Assembly: GCA_902984215.1 (NCBI GenBank)
Contig: CADWAF010000794.1
Location: 1 to 14,161, forward strand
Length of the DNA: 14,161 bases
Reading direction: 5' to 3'
Source: Willaertia magna
Lineage: Eukaryota; Heterolobosea; Eutetramitea; Acrasida; Naegleriidae
Position numbers and translations under genes: made by a program. The notes under the pieces were generated by a model. It was not told where the DNA came from and did not search any database. It worked only from the letters and a program-made list of their open reading frames with translations. Positions 1 to 7,853 of this stretch are shown in pieces. Position 1 is the stretch's first letter. Each line of letters begins with the position of its first letter.

Positions 1-1089
1 CAACAATTAAATAGAGTATTATACATTACAAATACATATACTACTGAAATTGGTAATGTTACTATTTATTCTATTGTTAGTGAAGTACATGTAAAATCTA
101 ATTATAGTAATAATAATTTATTTTATATTATTCCATCAAGTATTGTTAATTTTATTACCATTGATAATTTTAATATAATGGATAATCATTTACAAAATAG
201 TAATTTACAATTTATTTTAGATATTTCCTATTATGGATTGTCTACTACTAATATTACACAATTATCACAATCAACAAGTACTACTACTAAAAATGAAGAG
301 AATAATAATGATGGAGATGATATACCATATAAAGAAAGTGAAAATAGAAATGTAATTACTATTCAATCATTAGATAATAATTTACCAAATAGTTTTATTT
401 CATTTACTAAACAAGTAATTGTTAGTAGTGATAGTACTGGTACTATTTCTACATCTTCACTTCCATTACAATATAATTTATTTGGTATTTCTATAAATGG
501 TAATAATAATAATCAATCAAATAATAATGAAGAAGAAAATGAAAATAATAATAATGAAGATGAAAATATATTAACATTTGATGATTTACCAATTCCAGAT
601 GATATTGATATTAATTTATATAAATTATATTTATTTACTTCATTAAATTCATTATTGACAACAACAACAACAAGTGGTGGTGGTGGTAATAGTAATAATA
701 TATTTATTGGACCAATTCATTTAGGTATTAAAGAAGAAGTAAAATCAAATTGTAAATGTAGTATTGTTAATAGTGGTGATGGTGAAAATAGGGATAGCAA
801 TAATAATGAACAAAAGAATGGTGATCAACAAGTTAGTCCACAACCATCACCACAAGTATCACCTCAACCTACTCATTCACCTATTGTAAGTGATGGTACA
901 AGATATCCACAAGAGAGTGCATTACAATCACCTTCACCTCAAACAACTATTACTAAGGTAGATGATAATAATGTACAACCTAGTCCTTCACCTCAAACAA
1001 CTACTGTTAATACTGACTCTCCAGTAACTAGTGCAGGAAATAGATATCCACAAGAAAGTGCATTAAATAGCCACTCTATAATTTTATAA
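1..1089 (+). CDS. Asn/Pro/Ser-rich protein of unknown function, 5'-partial
   Basis: The frame is open from the first base of the window to a TAA at 1087-1089, so the gene starts upstream. The ATG at 178 is internal, because the reading continues without a stop before it. About 362 codons are visible. The first ~220 codons look like a beta-rich hydrophobic/polar protein interrupted by low-complexity inserts: Thr and Ser runs, an Asn/Glu-rich stretch near 500-570, and a Thr5-Ser-Gly4 run near 660-685. The last ~90 codons are Ser/Pro/Gln-rich and contain duplicated units (YPQESAL twice, SPSPQTT twice). Runs of AAT and other A/T-ending codons are typical of very AT-rich amoebal genomes. I see no membrane segment or catalytic motif in the visible part and do not recognise the family. 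An extracellular or surface role is possible from the Thr/Ser/Pro content, but that is a guess. Confidence 0.8.
   Translation, partial: QQLNRVLYITNTYTTEIGNVTIYSIVSEVHVKSNYSNNNLFYIIPSSIVNFITIDNFNIMDNHLQNSNLQFILDISYYGLSTTNITQLSQSTSTTTKNEENNNDGDDIPYKESENRNVITIQSLDNNLPNSFISFTKQVIVSSDSTGTISTSSLPLQYNLFGISINGNNNNQSNNNEEENENNNNEDENILTFDDLPIPDDIDINLYKLYLFTSLNSLLTTTTTSGGGGNSNNIFIGPIHLGIKEEVKSNCKCSIVNSGDGENRDSNNNEQKNGDQQVSPQPSPQVSPQPTHSPIVSDGTRYPQESALQSPSPQTTITKVDDNNVQPSPSPQTTTVNTDSPVTSAGNRYPQESALNSHSIIL
901..1065 (+). repeat. Internal repeats in the Pro/Ser/Gln-rich C-terminus
   Basis: A near-identical 24-base unit encoding RYPQESAL occurs at 901-924 and 1042-1065. A 19-base unit encoding the SPSPQTT core occurs at 931-949 and 985-1003. 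They form an imperfect tandem arrangement in the last third of the partial gene. This looks like local slippage or duplication in a disordered tail. Confidence 0.75.
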
Positions 1090-1209
1090 TTAAATACAAT
1101 AATATTATTTTGTGAGATTTAAATTTTAAAGAAGAAACACCACTTTGTGATTTTCAAAAAGAGATTTATTATATTTACAAAAAACTAATACCATAATCAT
1201 TGTAATCTC

Positions 1210-1626
1210 TTACAATTCTTTCTTATTATAACCTGGAACAAAAAGTGCTTTCACAGAATCTCCATATTTAGTCACATAATTAGGCACAGTATTCCATTCT
1301 CCAACCCTAAGTAATATATTTCTAAGTGGATTATCCAAACTTCTATAAAACACAGCATCATAAACATGTGAAGAATTAAAAACTTTGCTACAATCAATTG
1401 CAAATAGATGTTCAGAATATAAATAAATTTTACCTGATTTTCCAACAAATGCAACAACATATTCATCTTGCATGTGATATGATGGATAATTACATGGATT
1501 TTGGAAAGCGTGGTAAAAGTAACAGGCAACGATGGAATCCCATGAATCAGTTACTGTGGCTATAGTGATATCTTCATCGTAATGAATGGTGCAGTAGTTT
1601 GTTTTCTTTTTTTTAGGGTGGGTCAT
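1210..1626 (-). CDS. X family protein, copy 1 (X1), 138 aa, unknown function
   Basis: This is an uninterrupted frame from ATG (1624-1626) to TAA. I do not recognise the family, but it is clearly homologous to the X copies at 4637-5440 and 8734-9018. The shared part starts near residue 50 (HMQDEY, then VAFVGKSGKIYLYSEH at about 58-73), continues through the WNTV and VTKYGDS motifs, and ends in NKKEL at the C-terminus. The first ~48 residues (KKKK, then an acidic and aromatic stretch with a possible short hydrophobic helix around residues 31-41) do not match the other copies, so this member has a different N-terminus. GKSGK is not a P-loop, because the GxxxxGK[ST] spacing is absent. The gene is divergent from the SDR gene at 2289. 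It may be an intact short gene or a 5'-rearranged copy. Confidence 0.6.
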   Translation of the reverse strand: MTHPKKKKTNYCTIHYDEDITIATVTDSWDSIVACYFYHAFQNPCNYPSYHMQDEYVVAFVGKSGKIYLYSEHLFAIDCSKVFNSSHVYDAVFYRSLDNPLRNILLRVGEWNTVPNYVTKYGDSVKALFVPGYNKKEL

Positions 1627-2010
1627 GTGTTTCTAATGAGCTAGTGTTGTTTGTATGAGCTAGTATTTTTTTATGATTTGAGTGATGTGTATAGTGATAA
1701 TACTTTCAACAATCAATTTAAACTTACAGAAATTACCCAACTCACAGGTCCATTTTAGTAGTTAATTGAAACACTTTAAAACACTATACAAATTGGGATA
1801 CAATACAAATTTAAACATTATACAATATAAGGCAGTATTTATTTGAATTAATTAAATTTTCATCCACCTTTACAAGTATTGAATAAACTGAAGATGAATT
1901 TGATAAATATATTGTCCGCATTATTGACATTTTTTAGTTATTGAAAATAATTTTTTGGATATTTTCAGATGCTGATTTACTTTTACAAAGATTAAAATTC
2001 CTGTTTACAA
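1627..2010. other. Intergenic; possible decayed coding remnant
   Basis: No intact gene is present. On the plus strand near 1852-2010 a reading gives peptide-like text (for example SSTFTSIE, stop, TEDEFDKYIVRIIDIF, stop), followed after a CAG at about 1970 by DADLLLQRLKF. This could be a decayed gene fragment, but in-frame stops and A/T bias make it weak. A short direct repeat containing GAGCTAGT sits at about 1637-1665, just upstream of the X1 start. Confidence 0.25.
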
Positions 2011-2177
2011 TGTAGGTTAGTTGTTGTGCTTTGTAAAAATTTAACTTATTCTGCGGCTTTAGTTATTACGCGGTGTAGGGTTAGCAGTTTATTCTGCTGC
2101 TAGAATTATGTGTGAATATCAATGTGAGGAACGATAATTGTGCACCCTCAAATAATAATAACGTCCTTTTGTTGAAT

Positions 2178-2200
2178 CAACAGCTGATGATATAAATAGC
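2178..2200 (+). promoter_or_regulatory. Candidate core promoter of SDR copy 1
   Basis: A CAGCTG E-box-like hexamer is followed at once by a TATA-like element (GATATAAATA), about 90-110 bases before the ATG. The same arrangement is kept in the second copy (about 6976-6995), as is the AATAATAATAACGTCC stretch just before it. Conservation between two recent copies is weak evidence, so this is a positional inference. Confidence 0.35.
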
Positions 2201-2288
2201 ATGCTATTTACCTATCTACTCTAAAATCAAAAAAAAAAGCAATTTAATTATAAAATCCCTTCACATTATATAATATACAAACAATATA

Positions 2289-2993
2289 ATGTCAGCATTT
2301 AAAACTTTCTTAATTACTGGTTCTTCAAGAGGTATTGGTTTAGAACTTACTAAACAATTATTAACTAAAAGTGAAGATAGAATTGTTTATGCGACAGCAA
2401 GAAATCCTTCTAAAGCACCAAAACTCCAAGAATTAAAGAAACAATTTGGGGATCGTTTACACATTGAAGAATTAGATGTTGAAAGTGAAGAATCTATTAA
2501 GAATATTGTTCAAAAATTAAATCAGGTTAAAATTGATGTTCTTGTAAATAATGCTGGAGCTGCCAACTTTGATAAAATTACAGAATCCACTAAACAAACT
2601 CTCAATAACTTGTTTGGCCTCAATGTTGTTGGACCAATACTTATTGCACAACATTTTTATAATGCAAACTTGATTAATAAGGGAGGTCTTGTCATTAATG
2701 TATCCAGTTCTTTAGGTTCAATCTCACTACAAGAAGAATATACAACTGTGTATGCTAGCTATAACATTTCAAAAGCTGCTCTCAATATGGCTTCTAAACT
2801 TCAAAGTCTCACCTTTAGGGATGTAAGTGTTTTGGCAGTAAATCCTGGTTGGTTAAAGACAGATATGGGTGGTGCAAATGCAGCATTGGAAGTGGATGTT
2901 GGTGTTGCTGGTATTGTCAAAATTATAGACTCTTTCAAGCCAGAACAAAATGGAAAATATATATCATATGATGGTGCAGAATTGAGTTGGTAA
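2289..2993 (+). CDS. Short-chain dehydrogenase/reductase (C-factor/sniffer-like), copy 1
   Basis: This is an intact 234-residue classical SDR, a usual length for the family. The Rossmann nucleotide-binding motif TGSSRGIG is at residues 10-17. NNAG is at 87-90, the structural Asn of the LN segment at 112, the catalytic Ser in SSS at 139-141, and the YxxxK pair at Tyr158/Lys162. A PGW segment with Thr191 follows, as in SDRs where it contacts the cofactor. ARN at 37-39 after beta-2 suggests NADP(H) preference (inference). No signal peptide or membrane segment is seen, so the enzyme is probably cytosolic. The substrate cannot be told from sequence. The ATG lies in an A-rich context (ACAATATAATG). 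A second copy at 7070 differs at three residues. The gene is convergent with a 5S rRNA gene 107 bases downstream. Confidence 0.93.
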   Translation: MSAFKTFLITGSSRGIGLELTKQLLTKSEDRIVYATARNPSKAPKLQELKKQFGDRLHIEELDVESEESIKNIVQKLNQVKIDVLVNNAGAANFDKITESTKQTLNNLFGLNVVGPILIAQHFYNANLINKGGLVINVSSSLGSISLQEEYTTVYASYNISKAALNMASKLQSLTFRDVSVLAVNPGWLKTDMGGANAALEVDVGVAGIVKIIDSFKPEQNGKYISYDGAELSW

Positions 2994-3092
2994 TCTTTGT
3001 ACATAAAAGGTTGTGTTAATGAACATTTTAGCAGTTAAATAATTTTAGAATACTTTAGTGTTGACTTTGATCTCTTCTTTCAAAAATTTTGC

Positions 3093-3101
3093 AAAACAAA
3101 A
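3093..3101 (-). terminator. RNA polymerase III terminator of 5S copy 1
   Basis: On the minus strand two TTTT tracts separated by one G follow the end of the 5S sequence directly, as expected for a Pol III stop. Confidence 0.75.
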
Positions 3102-3220
3102 TCTACAGCACTACAGGTTCCCGAGAAGTCTCCCATCTCAGTACTAATGTAGCCCTACAATGCTTAACTTCTCAAATCGGACGGGATGAGGTGCTTTCAC
3201 AGTGGTATGGCCGTAGATAC
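3101..3220 (-). rRNA. 5S ribosomal RNA, copy 1
   Basis: The minus strand reads as a 120-nt eukaryotic 5S rRNA, the RNA of the large ribosomal subunit. It begins GUAUCUACGGCCAUACCAC, and the 5' AUCUAC pairs with the 3' GUAGAU to form helix I. The conserved UGAAAGCACC, CAUCCCGUCCGAU, GAAGUUAAGCA (internal box A) and GAUGGGAGAC (intermediate element) segments are all present, in order. A Pol III terminator follows. It differs from copy 2 at three positions (3159, 3160, 3163). Two of them weaken helix II here: CCACUGUG against CAUUGU-A-GG leaves one U-U mismatch and one G-U pair. The gene is convergent with the SDR gene. It could be functional or a slightly degraded copy. Confidence 0.95.
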
Positions 3221-3225
3221 TGAAT

Positions 3226-3525
3226 CTCTTACTTTTGTCTACTTTTGTCTATTTAAATAATATAAAGAAAATTGGTGCTTGTTGTAAAGGTAAACCAATG
3301 AGTTTCTTATACCCTGTATGTTTGAATAAATCATCATCCAATTAAAGTTTTACTCTTTTTCTTTTCCTTAATACAGGTATTTACCATAACATTTTGTAAA
3401 GTTGATGTAAAATTTAGTGATGTAAATTTTGCTGTTTAAGGAACGTCAAATCAAAAAAAACCATCACAAAGTTTCTTTTTAAAGCTTTTACTTTATTATT
3501 TACTATGACAATTTAAACAAATAAA
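3226..3525. other. Intergenic / F-box gene 1 upstream region
   Basis: Starting right after the duplicated block, this stretch holds a tandem ACTTTTGTCT repeat (3231-3250). Near 3391-3440 it has a segment similar to the region upstream of the second F-box copy (TTTTGTAAAGTT, then GTAAAATTTA). I see no gene in it. Confidence 0.5.
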
Positions 3526-4351
3526 ATGTCCAAGAGACGATTATCAGAAAGCATTCTTGAAGAAAGTAATGTTTCTAATGAGGAAGAAGAAGAAGAAGAA
3601 ACTGAAATTCTGGATTCAGACGGAGCTCTTATTAAGGAAAACAATAATGAAGAAAAGAATTTTAAGAAAGCGAAATTAATGATTAAGGATGACAACATCT
3701 CTACTGATAACCTTATTAAAACTAAATTCACAGAATTACCTAATGAACTTATCAATTTGATTTTGGATTTTATTGGAAGTTTTGTTGATGGTTTTCATTT
3801 CGTTTCAGTAAATCGTTACACTTTCAATAATTTCAATATTGTCTTCTTCCGCTAATGAAAATAAAAAGATATTGAACGCACTGGATTTAACAAACAAACA
3901 AAGAGAAAAGTGGCAAAATTATTTAACAAAGGGAACAACTTTTAAAGCAGGAAAACAAAATTCAAAGGAATTGCTTAAAGCCTTAACTTTAAGAAAAACT
4001 TTTAATTCTTTACTCTCAACAGTTGAATACTTAACATTTGAATGTAAACCACTTCCTTTTATTGACAACGTAGTGATAGAAAAAACAAAATTTAAAATTG
4101 GAAATTGTCAACTGGTGACAGAAGTTTTGATTGGCTTAGATGATAAAAAGCCTTATTTATTATTCTACAGGAACGGTGAAACGAGTATTGTTGAGGGATA
4201 TTTAGATAATATTAGTATTTCGAGGTGGGGTCATTCTTTCAATGATTTTAAAGTGGCATCAAAACTTGACAATTTAACAGAGAAACAAATGGTAACGTTT
4301 TTAGCACTTGTTATTCCAGTAGACAAGTTTGTTTTGGAATTGTATTATTAA
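3526..4351 (+). CDS. F-box-like protein, copy 1 (two exons, 254 aa)
   Basis: I model this as exon 1 at 3526-3807 and exon 2 at 3869-4351, joined in phase 0 across a 61-base intron. Residues 1-60 are charged and low-complexity, with a Glu run at 19-25 and basic KKAK at 47-50, possibly a nuclear localisation signal. Residues 68-94 resemble the first half of an F-box (FTELPNELINLILDFIG). F-box proteins recruit substrates to SCF ubiquitin ligases through Skp1, so that role is inferred. Exon 2 is an unrecognised alpha/beta region shared with the second copy (NKQREKW, ELLKALTLRKTFNSLLSTVEY, VIPVDK). One alternative is that there is no intron and the gene is broken by a frameshift: reading through the donor gives SVNRYTFNNF, which itself looks like an F-box tail. 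The relative at 5721 supports splicing. Confidence 0.65.
3808..3868 (+). other. Predicted 61-base intron, F-box gene 1
   Basis: The donor is GTAAAT. The acceptor is the first AG after it (AAAAAG). A CTAAT branch-like motif lies 15 bases upstream, after a TCTTCTTCC pyrimidine tract. The aligned intron in the second copy is 59 bases, a different length modulo 3, yet both removals restore the same frame. Confidence 0.6.
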
Positions 4352-4636
4352 TGACCAAGATTTCATATAAAAAAACTTATTATTTTACAACCGTTATTCT
4401 ATGCAGCAACACAATATGAACTGTTTGTGCAGTAAAGTTTTCAAAATGTTTTGCCTTCTTATTATGTTACAACAGTTATTCTTCTTTCATTTGTTTTTTA
4501 TTTGTTGGCGAATAAAAAACAGAAGGAAATCTAGTTGACTCAAATTTTCTTGAAATTACAATAAAAATCAGTAATTAAAAAATGTAATATATTTACAATC
4601 ATTAAATTTTATTCAGTGTTGACAATCATCATCTTA
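4352..4636. other. Convergent intergenic spacer
   Basis: This lies between the ends of F-box gene 1 and X2. It is AT-rich, with AATAAA-type candidate poly(A) signals on both strands. I see no gene or strong structure. Confidence 0.5.
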
Positions 4637-5440
4637 TTACAATTCTTTCTTGTTAGAACCTGGTCTACAAAATGCTTTCACAGAATCTCCATATTTCGTC
4701 ACACAATTGTCCACAGTATTCCACGATGAAATATTACTAAACACTCCAAATGGATAATCCCAATGATGACAAACTTCAACAGCTGTAAAGGCAGTTCCAC
4801 AAACATCTGTAGCCGTAAATGGATTTCTTCTATCATGTTCAAAAACATGCTCTGAATATAAATAAATTTTACCTGATTTTCCAACAAATGCAACATAATA
4901 TTGATCTTGCATGTAATATGAACTTGTGTAAAATTCACTTAAAGAAGAACTCTTATCATATCCTGGAATTTTAATGTTTTTACTGTCAATGTGCATTGAG
5001 GCAAGTCTATTTTCAAAGGCTTCTTTCAAGTATTCATCTACTCTTTCCTTTAAATCTTTTTGTTCTGATAGAAACTAACGTTTTTATTAAGGGTTGTTTA
5101 ATAATAAAGTTAAATAATCACTTACCTTTTGAGAGTTAGGGGAAACTTCTAGTTCAATAGAAGGGGAAGGAGAAAAATACAGTTCTTCATACATTGAATC
5201 GTCGTTATAATCAGTAATGTTACTTTTACTCATTCCTAAACTGTTATTACTATGATAATGCTGTCTTAAAGGTGAAACTTTACTTTTGGAACTTTCTCGG
5301 ATTCTAGGAGATGATTTTTCTACATGATGTATACTATTAATTAAATCTTCCTTTTCATTCATAGTAGTAATAGAGGAAGATCTAACGTTATTACTAGTAC
5401 TATTCGATGTTGTACCTTTTCCCCTAACAGTTTTTTTCAT
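4637..5440 (-). CDS. X family protein, copy 2 (X2), two exons, 250 aa, possible cell-cycle regulation
   Basis: Exon 1 is 5126-5440 and exon 2 is 4637-5074, joined in phase 0 across a 51-base GTAAGT...TTAG intron. Residues 1-105 are Ser/Asn-rich and probably disordered, with five Ser-Pro sites (Ser44, 56, 90, 92, 100). SPLR at 56-59 fits the full CDK consensus. Residues 106-130 look helical and charged, possibly a short coiled coil (EQKDLKERVDEYLKEAFENRL). The C-terminal part from about residue 150 is the X domain shared with X1 and X3: YYMQDQYYVAFVGKSGKIYLY, SSWNTVDN, VTKYGDS, NKKEL. No known family is recognised. The start ATG follows a T-rich/A-rich run, and a perfect TTTGGCGCCAAA palindrome lies 18 bases before it. 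Expression linked to S phase is inferred, not shown. The gene is divergent from F-box gene 2. Confidence 0.72.
5075..5125 (-). other. Predicted 51-base intron in X2
   Basis: The donor is GTAAGT and the acceptor TTAG, with a CTTAAT branch-like motif 11 bases before the acceptor. Removal joins two long frames in phase 0. This short-intron style matches the introns proposed for both F-box genes. Confidence 0.75.
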
Positions 5441-5458
5441 ATTTTTTTTTGATAATTA

Positions 5459-5470
5459 TTTGGCGCCAAA
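5459..5470. promoter_or_regulatory. E2F/DP-type site, perfect palindrome TTTGGCGCCAAA
   Basis: This 12-base perfect palindrome sits 18 bases upstream of the X2 start codon, in the divergent promoter shared with F-box gene 2. TTTGGCGC is the established E2F/DP recognition core. A GC-rich hexamer of this kind is unlikely by chance in such AT-rich DNA. Confidence 0.6.
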
Positions 5471-5593
5471 CTTTATACCGTAACCATTGTTGCAGCTTTT
5501 ATTACTGCTGTTGAAAATCTTCATCTGTCTGTACGTGAATAAATTCTGTGGTGACATTAAATTTTAACAACTTTCGACGTGAAATTTTGTAAA

Positions 5594-5609
5594 GTTATTG
5601 ATCAATAAC
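5594..5609. repeat. 16-base perfect palindrome
   Basis: GTTATTGATCAATAAC reads the same on both strands. It lies about 112 bases before the F-box gene 2 ATG, in a stretch otherwise similar to the F-box gene 1 upstream region, where the palindrome is missing. It may be a factor-binding site. Confidence 0.5.
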
Positions 5610-5720
5610 TGTAAAATTTAATGAAGTCAATTTTGTTGTTCTGACAGTTAGTGGAAGTGTTATGTTGAAAAATAACAAAAAATTAAAGAATCAATTATTA
5701 TAACAATTCAAACAAATAAA

Positions 5721-6379
5721 ATGTCCAAGAGAAAGCAGCTAGATTGTAGTGGAGAAAACAACGCAAATAATTCCATTGTCATGGATGAAGACATAATTGA
5801 GACAAAAGAAATTAGTGTTAAGAAAGTGAAATTCAATTTGATTTTGGATTTTATTGGAAGTTTGGTTGATGGTTTTCATTTCATTTCAGTAAATTGTTTG
5901 TTATGAAAAATTGTTCAATTTTTTCTTCCTTAATTGAAAATAAAAAGAAGGAATTGTGGTTGTCACAGTTAATTAATAAACAACGAAAAAAGTGGCAAAT
6001 ATATTTAACAAGCATTGTTAACGTAACGAAACTAAAAAATACAAGAGAAATATTGAAAGCTTTAACTTTGAGGAGAACCTTTAATTCTTTACTGTCAACA
6101 GTTGAATACATAACATTTGAGAAAGGAGAACACCCCTACTTTCCAGACGACGAAATTTCAGAAACCACACAATTTAAAATTGGGGAATGTCAGTTTGAGA
6201 CAGAAGTAACCTTAGATAATGAAATTCCTTGTTATATGTACATTCACTGGAACGATCGTTTTAATATTGGAGAAGGAACCACAAATGACGAGGCTTTAAA
6301 ACTGGATAATTTGACAAATGATCAAATTTTAAAGTTTTTGGAACTTGTTATTCCAGTAGACAAGGTTGTTTTGAATTAA
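5721..6379 (+). CDS. F-box-like protein, copy 2 (two exons, 199 aa), truncated F-box
   Basis: Exon 1 at 5721-5888 and exon 2 at 5948-6379 join in phase 0 across a 59-base intron. The start context and first residues (MSKR) match copy 1. Exon 2 aligns with copy 1 over its whole length (NKQRKKW, EILKALTLRRTFNSLLSTVEYITFE, LDNLT, VIPVDK). The N-terminal acidic region is shorter. A 24-base in-frame deletion relative to copy 1 removes TELPNELI, the Leu-Pro start of the F-box, leaving KFNLILDFIGSLVDGF. Skp1 binding is therefore probably lost or weakened (inference). The copies are well diverged, so this duplication is older than that of the SDR/5S block. Alternatively it is a pseudogene if the intron is not real. 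The function of the C-terminal domain is unknown. Confidence 0.58.
5889..5947 (+). other. Predicted 59-base intron, F-box gene 2
   Basis: The donor is GTAAAT and the acceptor AAAAAG, the first AG after the donor. A TTTTTTCTTCC tract and CTTAAT lie shortly upstream. The position matches the intron in copy 1. An AG three bases further (after AAG) would be an in-frame alternative. Confidence 0.58.
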
Positions 6380-6793
6380 TTTCAAATAAAAAATACTAAC
6401 TTTCTTAACAACTGTAATTCTTGCAAATTAATTTATTAAAACAACATCTATTTAATAATTAAACTTATTTTATTACAAAAATCAAAATAGTTAAATTCTG
6501 TAAAATTTCCTAAAATAAGTTTTTTACCTCCATTTGAATATAAGCTTTTTGTAAAATTTCAAATCTTGTTGTAAAGTTATCTGGAATAGCGTTTAAAATT
6601 TCAATACCATTTTTCCCAAATAATTAATTTTATATTCTTTAAAGAATCGTCACAATTTGAAAATATTATAAATTTAGAATAGCCAACTTGAATGTTTTGA
6701 GACCATACTTCTTATATTACAACATCTATTTGTCTTAAATTGCATATTACAAAGTATCTTATATGCAGCCATTAAGTGTTTTGAGACATACAG
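6380..6793. other. Intergenic, AT-rich, with a short minus-strand coding remnant
   Basis: There is no intact gene. The stretch contains the peptide-like remnant at 6528-6623 and a direct repeat TGTTTTGAGAC at about 6693 and 6777, the second just before the duplicated SDR block. Confidence 0.4.
6528..6623 (-). pseudogene. Possible orphan exon or gene fragment (32 codons)
   Basis: On the minus strand 32 codons read as plausible helical protein (LFGKNGIEILNAIPDNF, then RFEILQKAYIQME) and end exactly at a GTAAAA donor-like site. An in-frame stop lies just upstream and no partner exon is visible. It may be debris carried by a duplication. The family is not recognised. Confidence 0.3.
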
Positions 6794-7069
6794 TGTAGTA
6801 AGTTGTTGTGCTTTGTAAAAAGTTAACTTATTCTGCGGCTTTAGTTATTACGCGGTGTTGGGTTAGCAGTGTTATCTCTCATATTATGCTGCGTTCTAGA
6901 ATTATGTGTGAATATCAATGCGAGGAACGATAATTGTGCACCCTCAAATAATAATAACGTCCTTTTGCTGAATAAACAGCTGATGATATAAATGCTATTT
7001 ACCTAAATCAAAAAAAAAAGCAATTTAATTATAAAATCCCTTCATATTATATAATATACAAACAATATA

Positions 7070-7774
7070 ATGTCAGCATTTAAAACTTTCTTAATTACTG
7101 GTTCTTCAAGAGGTATTGGTTTAGAGCTTACTAAACAATTATTAACTAAAAGTGAAGATAGAATTGTTTATGCAACAGCAAGAAATCCTTCCAAAGCACC
7201 AAAACTCCAAGAATTAAAGAAACAATTTGGGGATCGTTTACACATTGAAGAATTAGATGTTGAAAGTGAAGAATCTATTAAGAATATTGTACAAAAATTA
7301 AATCACGTTAAAATTGATGTTCTTGTAAATAATGCTGGAGCTGCCAACTTTGATAAAATTACAGAATCCACTAAACAAACTCTCAATAACTTGTTTGGCC
7401 TCAATGTTGTTGGACCAATACTTATTGCACAACATTTTTATAATGCAAACTTGATTAATAAGGGAGGTCTTGTCATTAATGTATCCAGTTCTTTAGGTTC
7501 AATCTCACTCCAAGAAGAATATACAACTGTGTATGCTAGCTATAACATTTCAAAGGCTGCTCTCAATATGGCTTCTAAACTTCAAAGTCTCACCTTTAAG
7601 GATGTAAGTGTTTTGGCAGTAAATCCAGGTTGGTTAAAGACAGATATGGGTGGTGCAAATGCAGCATTGGAAGTGGATGTTGGTGTTGCTGGTATTGTCA
7701 AAATTATAGACTCTTTCAAGCCAGAACAAAATGGAAAATATCTATCATATGATGGTGCAGAATTGAGTTGGTAA
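7070..7774 (+). CDS. Short-chain dehydrogenase/reductase (C-factor/sniffer-like), copy 2
   Basis: This is an intact 234-residue SDR with the same TGSSRGIG, NNAG, Ser and Tyr158/Lys162 elements as the gene at 2289. It differs from copy 1 at three residues (Gln79His, Arg177Lys, Ile225Leu). Seven of the ten nucleotide differences I count are silent, which suggests that both copies have been kept as working enzymes or that the duplication is very recent. All catalytic and cofactor residues are identical. The upstream ~275 bases, including the TATA-like element and the A-rich start context, are copied too, so the two genes are likely expressed alike. A 5S rRNA gene is convergent 78 bases downstream. 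The substrate is unknown. Confidence 0.93.
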   Translation: MSAFKTFLITGSSRGIGLELTKQLLTKSEDRIVYATARNPSKAPKLQELKKQFGDRLHIEELDVESEESIKNIVQKLNHVKIDVLVNNAGAANFDKITESTKQTLNNLFGLNVVGPILIAQHFYNANLINKGGLVINVSSSLGSISLQEEYTTVYASYNISKAALNMASKLQSLTFKDVSVLAVNPGWLKTDMGGANAALEVDVGVAGIVKIIDSFKPEQNGKYLSYDGAELSW

Positions 7775-7844
7775 TTACTCTTAAAAGGTTGTATTAATAA
7801 ATATTTTAGCAGTTAAATATATTTCAATTTTTCGAAAATATTGC

Positions 7845-7853
7845 AAAACAAAA
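7845..7853 (-). terminator. RNA polymerase III terminator of 5S copy 2
   Basis: Two TTTT tracts separated by G follow the end of the 5S sequence on the minus strand, identical to copy 1. Confidence 0.75.

Larger units (their letters stand above)
2011..3225. repeat. Duplicated block copy 1 (promoter + SDR gene + 5S rRNA)
   Basis: This 1215-base segment is repeated at 6794-7977 (1184 bases) in the same orientation. Homology starts about 280 bases before the SDR ATG, covers the whole coding region and the short convergent spacer, and stops five bases beyond the 5' end of the 5S rRNA gene. The coding part differs at only 10 positions by my count. The flanks carry small indels, the largest around 2199-2228. 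Confidence 0.92.

Noticed and set aside
178..1089. Gene start at ATG 178
   Set aside because: The frame stays open back to base 1 with protein-like content, so the gene is more likely cut by the window edge.
1400..1450. GKSGK in the X family as a possible P-loop
   Set aside because: The Walker A spacing GxxxxGK[ST] is not met, and no Walker B follows.
2076..2092. GGGTTAG as a telomere-like repeat
   Set aside because: It occurs as a single unit per SDR block and is not arrayed, so it is just part of the copied promoter.
3526..4351. Two separate overlapping genes at 3526-3855 and 3839-4351
   Set aside because: The second frame has no ATG at its head. The paralogue shows the same break at the same place, so one spliced or frameshifted gene explains it better.
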